In this document: one piece after another, positions 20,800 to 22,031 of the stretch | Position numbering within the stretch: the stretch's first letter is position 1 | Layout of the letters: each line of letters opens with the position of its first letter | Assembly: GCA_023389315.1 (NCBI GenBank) | Contig: JAEWEQ010000021.1 | Span: 1 to 22,031 of the forward strand | Direction: 5' to 3' | Origin: Actinomycetes bacterium | GTDB taxonomy: Bacteria > Actinomycetota > Actinomycetes > Actinomycetales > Actinomycetaceae | Length of the DNA: 22,031 bases | Translations under genes and position numbers: made by a program | Notes under the pieces: generated by a model | Databases searched by the model: none | What the model saw: only the letters and a program-made list of their open reading frames with translations | Told to the model about the DNA's origin: nothing

Positions 20800-22031
20800 T
20801 CATTCGGGGATGAAGGCGCACGCTAGGTCGCTGGTGCCGGTTTCGTTCCCGCTGGCGATGAGGACTTGTTTGAATCCGTCGATGCGTACGGTGTTCCCGT
20901 CGTACCACACGGCTTCGTAGGCGGCGTTTAGTGGTTGTCCGCTGAGGAAACTGGTGGCGTTGGGGGACCCGGCTTGGGGGGCGAGTTGGATGGTTTCGGG
21001 TTTCAATCCGGAGTTCAGCAGGTTGGTGGTGGAGTTCAGGTCGGCGGCGCACATGCCACCCCATCCGCGCTTGTCGAGCCGCATGGGGTAATTTCCTTCG
21101 GCTCCGATGACGCGAGTGAAGTCGATGTTTTGGGCGCTGGAGCACGGGTCTATGCGTGATGGGAGGGTGCCGGTGATTTTGAAGCCTTGTTCGGCTGGTT
21201 CCACACTGGTGATGGTGCCCATGCATTTGCCTTGTTCGGCGACGTACCAGGGTAGTTGTTTGGGTTGTTTGGTGGCGGGGTCCCAGATCATCAGGTAGGA
21301 GCGGGTTTCTAGGCCGCCGCGGCTGGGGGCGTCGCTACTGATGTTGATGAAGGCGTCTAGGTAGCCGTCGCCGTTGGCGTCGGCGAACACGGGGGTGCCG
21401 GACAGTTGAATGGTGGAGTTTTCTCCGGTGCCGCGCCCGTTTTGTAGTTGCACGTTTTCAGCTTTGGTGCGTCCTCGTTGGAAGATCCAGGCGACGTCCA
21501 GTGGCGAGTTCGCGAAGTCCCATTTTTCGATGTCGTCCCACCCGTCGGGGTGTGCGGGTGTGGGCGTATGAGTGGCGGTGGCCGAGGGCGTGGCGCTGGG
21601 TGTGGGAGCAGAGGTGGCGGTGGCAACCGGGGTTGGCGCAGCTGGTTTTTCTCGCCCTTTCCAGAGCGTGGAATACCCTATGCCTGCACCTAAAAGCAAT
21701 GCGATTGCGACCAGGACTGCGATCACCAGGGCGTGTTTATTTCCCGAGGACGTGGCGGGCTTTTCCTGTAGGGGCGCGCTTTGGTAGGTAGCTGGGGTGG
21801 CCAGGACGGTGGGGTGTTCTTCGGCTGGTTGCTGCGAAGATGGCGCGGCTTGGTAGTAGTATTGCCCACCTGCTTCACTAATAGGTTCAGTAGGGGGTTC
21901 AGCTGGGGTGAATTCTTGCGTGGGGTAGCTGGTTGGAGTGTCGTAGGTGGCGTCCTGAGCACTCTGCGGGGGAGCCACCGGTTCGGGGTCAACCACTTGC
22001 TCGGCCCCAGTTTCCGTAGCACTGCTGCCAA
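20800..22031 (-). CDS. Membrane-anchored surface protein with Pro-rich N-terminus and DxNGDGxxD motif (5' end outside window)
   Basis: The frame is open to the right window edge. A GTG at 21996 could start it, but no ribosome site is there and the reading frame continues upstream without stop, so the gene is treated as N-terminally partial. From that GTG the order is a Pro/Gln/Glu/Thr-rich cytoplasmic stretch (1-85), one TM helix (about 88-111, HALVIAVLVAIALLLGAGIGY), a Thr/Pro/Ala/Ser linker (117-148) and an extracellular domain of about 250 residues. The domain contains DANGDGYLD (206-214), a calcium-loop pattern seen in FG-GAP and dockerin-like loops, and several Cys that may form disulfides. 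I do not recognise the family. The layout suggests a single-pass protein exposing a domain at the envelope. Confidence 0.75.
   Translation of the reverse strand, partial: GSSATETGAEQVVDPEPVAPPQSAQDATYDTPTSYPTQEFTPAEPPTEPISEAGGQYYYQAAPSSQQPAEEHPTVLATPATYQSAPLQEKPATSSGNKHALVIAVLVAIALLLGAGIGYSTLWKGREKPAAPTPVATATSAPTPSATPSATATHTPTPAHPDGWDDIEKWDFANSPLDVAWIFQRGRTKAENVQLQNGRGTGENSTIQLSGTPVFADANGDGYLDAFINISSDAPSRGGLETRSYLMIWDPATKQPKQLPWYVAEQGKCMGTITSVEPAEQGFKITGTLPSRIDPCSSAQNIDFTRVIGAEGNYPMRLDKRGWGGMCAADLNSTTNLLNSGLKPETIQLAPQAGSPNATSFLSGQPLNAAYEAVWYDGNTVRIDGFKQVLIASGNETGTSDLACAFIPE

Overview
The window looks like a chromosomal segment of a moderately GC-rich actinobacterium, plausibly Actinomycetaceae-like. 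The reasons are the topA / tmk / holB neighbourhood, a type IA topoisomerase with GRFGPY-type C-terminal repeats and a Lys/Ala/Pro tail, a secreted TAP-type hydrolase, a DUF222-HNH nuclease and a PspC mini-protein. No rRNA or database evidence was available, so the family-level placement is inference.

Layout. (1) Positions 1-844 are an accessory edge: a partial winged-helix-like gene and an excisionase-like gene (minus strand) face a small XRE-type regulator (plus strand). They sit against the 3' end of tRNA-Thr(CGT), the usual position of an integrated element. (2) Positions 911-10329 are housekeeping genes on the minus strand. In transcription order they are a class I methyltransferase, topA, a small proline-rich membrane protein, a Gfo/Idh oxidoreductase, tmk, holB and a secreted alpha/beta hydrolase. 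Several junctions overlap (TAATG, GTGA), suggesting translational coupling. (3) Positions 10455-11128 hold a Mn-type superoxide dismutase with a strong hairpin behind it. (4) Positions 11154-14818 hold a 62-aa PspC protein divergent from a MacB-like ABC ATPase and a 10-TM FtsX-type permease, a likely envelope-stress or peptide-export unit. The shared intergenic region carries repeated TCAGG/CCCTGA half-sites. (5) Positions 14857-16935 hold a DUF222-HNH nuclease gene flanked on both sides by copies of a GC-rich intergenic motif (core CTCCCGCG), including a 35-bp-period tandem array. (6) Positions 17206-19615 are glycogen phosphorylase with a clear terminator. (7) Positions 19616-20715 are about 1 kb without genes. 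It holds a third cluster of the CTCCCGCG motif, then a 471-bp segment bounded by two copies of the 3' end of tRNA-Ser(CGA), each next to its own hairpin. This looks like the scar of an integration event. (8) Positions 20800-22031 are the C-terminal part of a membrane-anchored surface protein that runs off the window.

The most interesting points are the tRNA-Ser 3'-end duplication with its CGATGTC-type repeats, the intergenic CTCCCGCG repeat family that brackets the HNH gene, and a divergent pair of apparently leaderless regulators with an operator-like dyad at the tRNA-Thr-associated element. None of these is proven to be a new system. They are structures that the ordinary genes do not explain.
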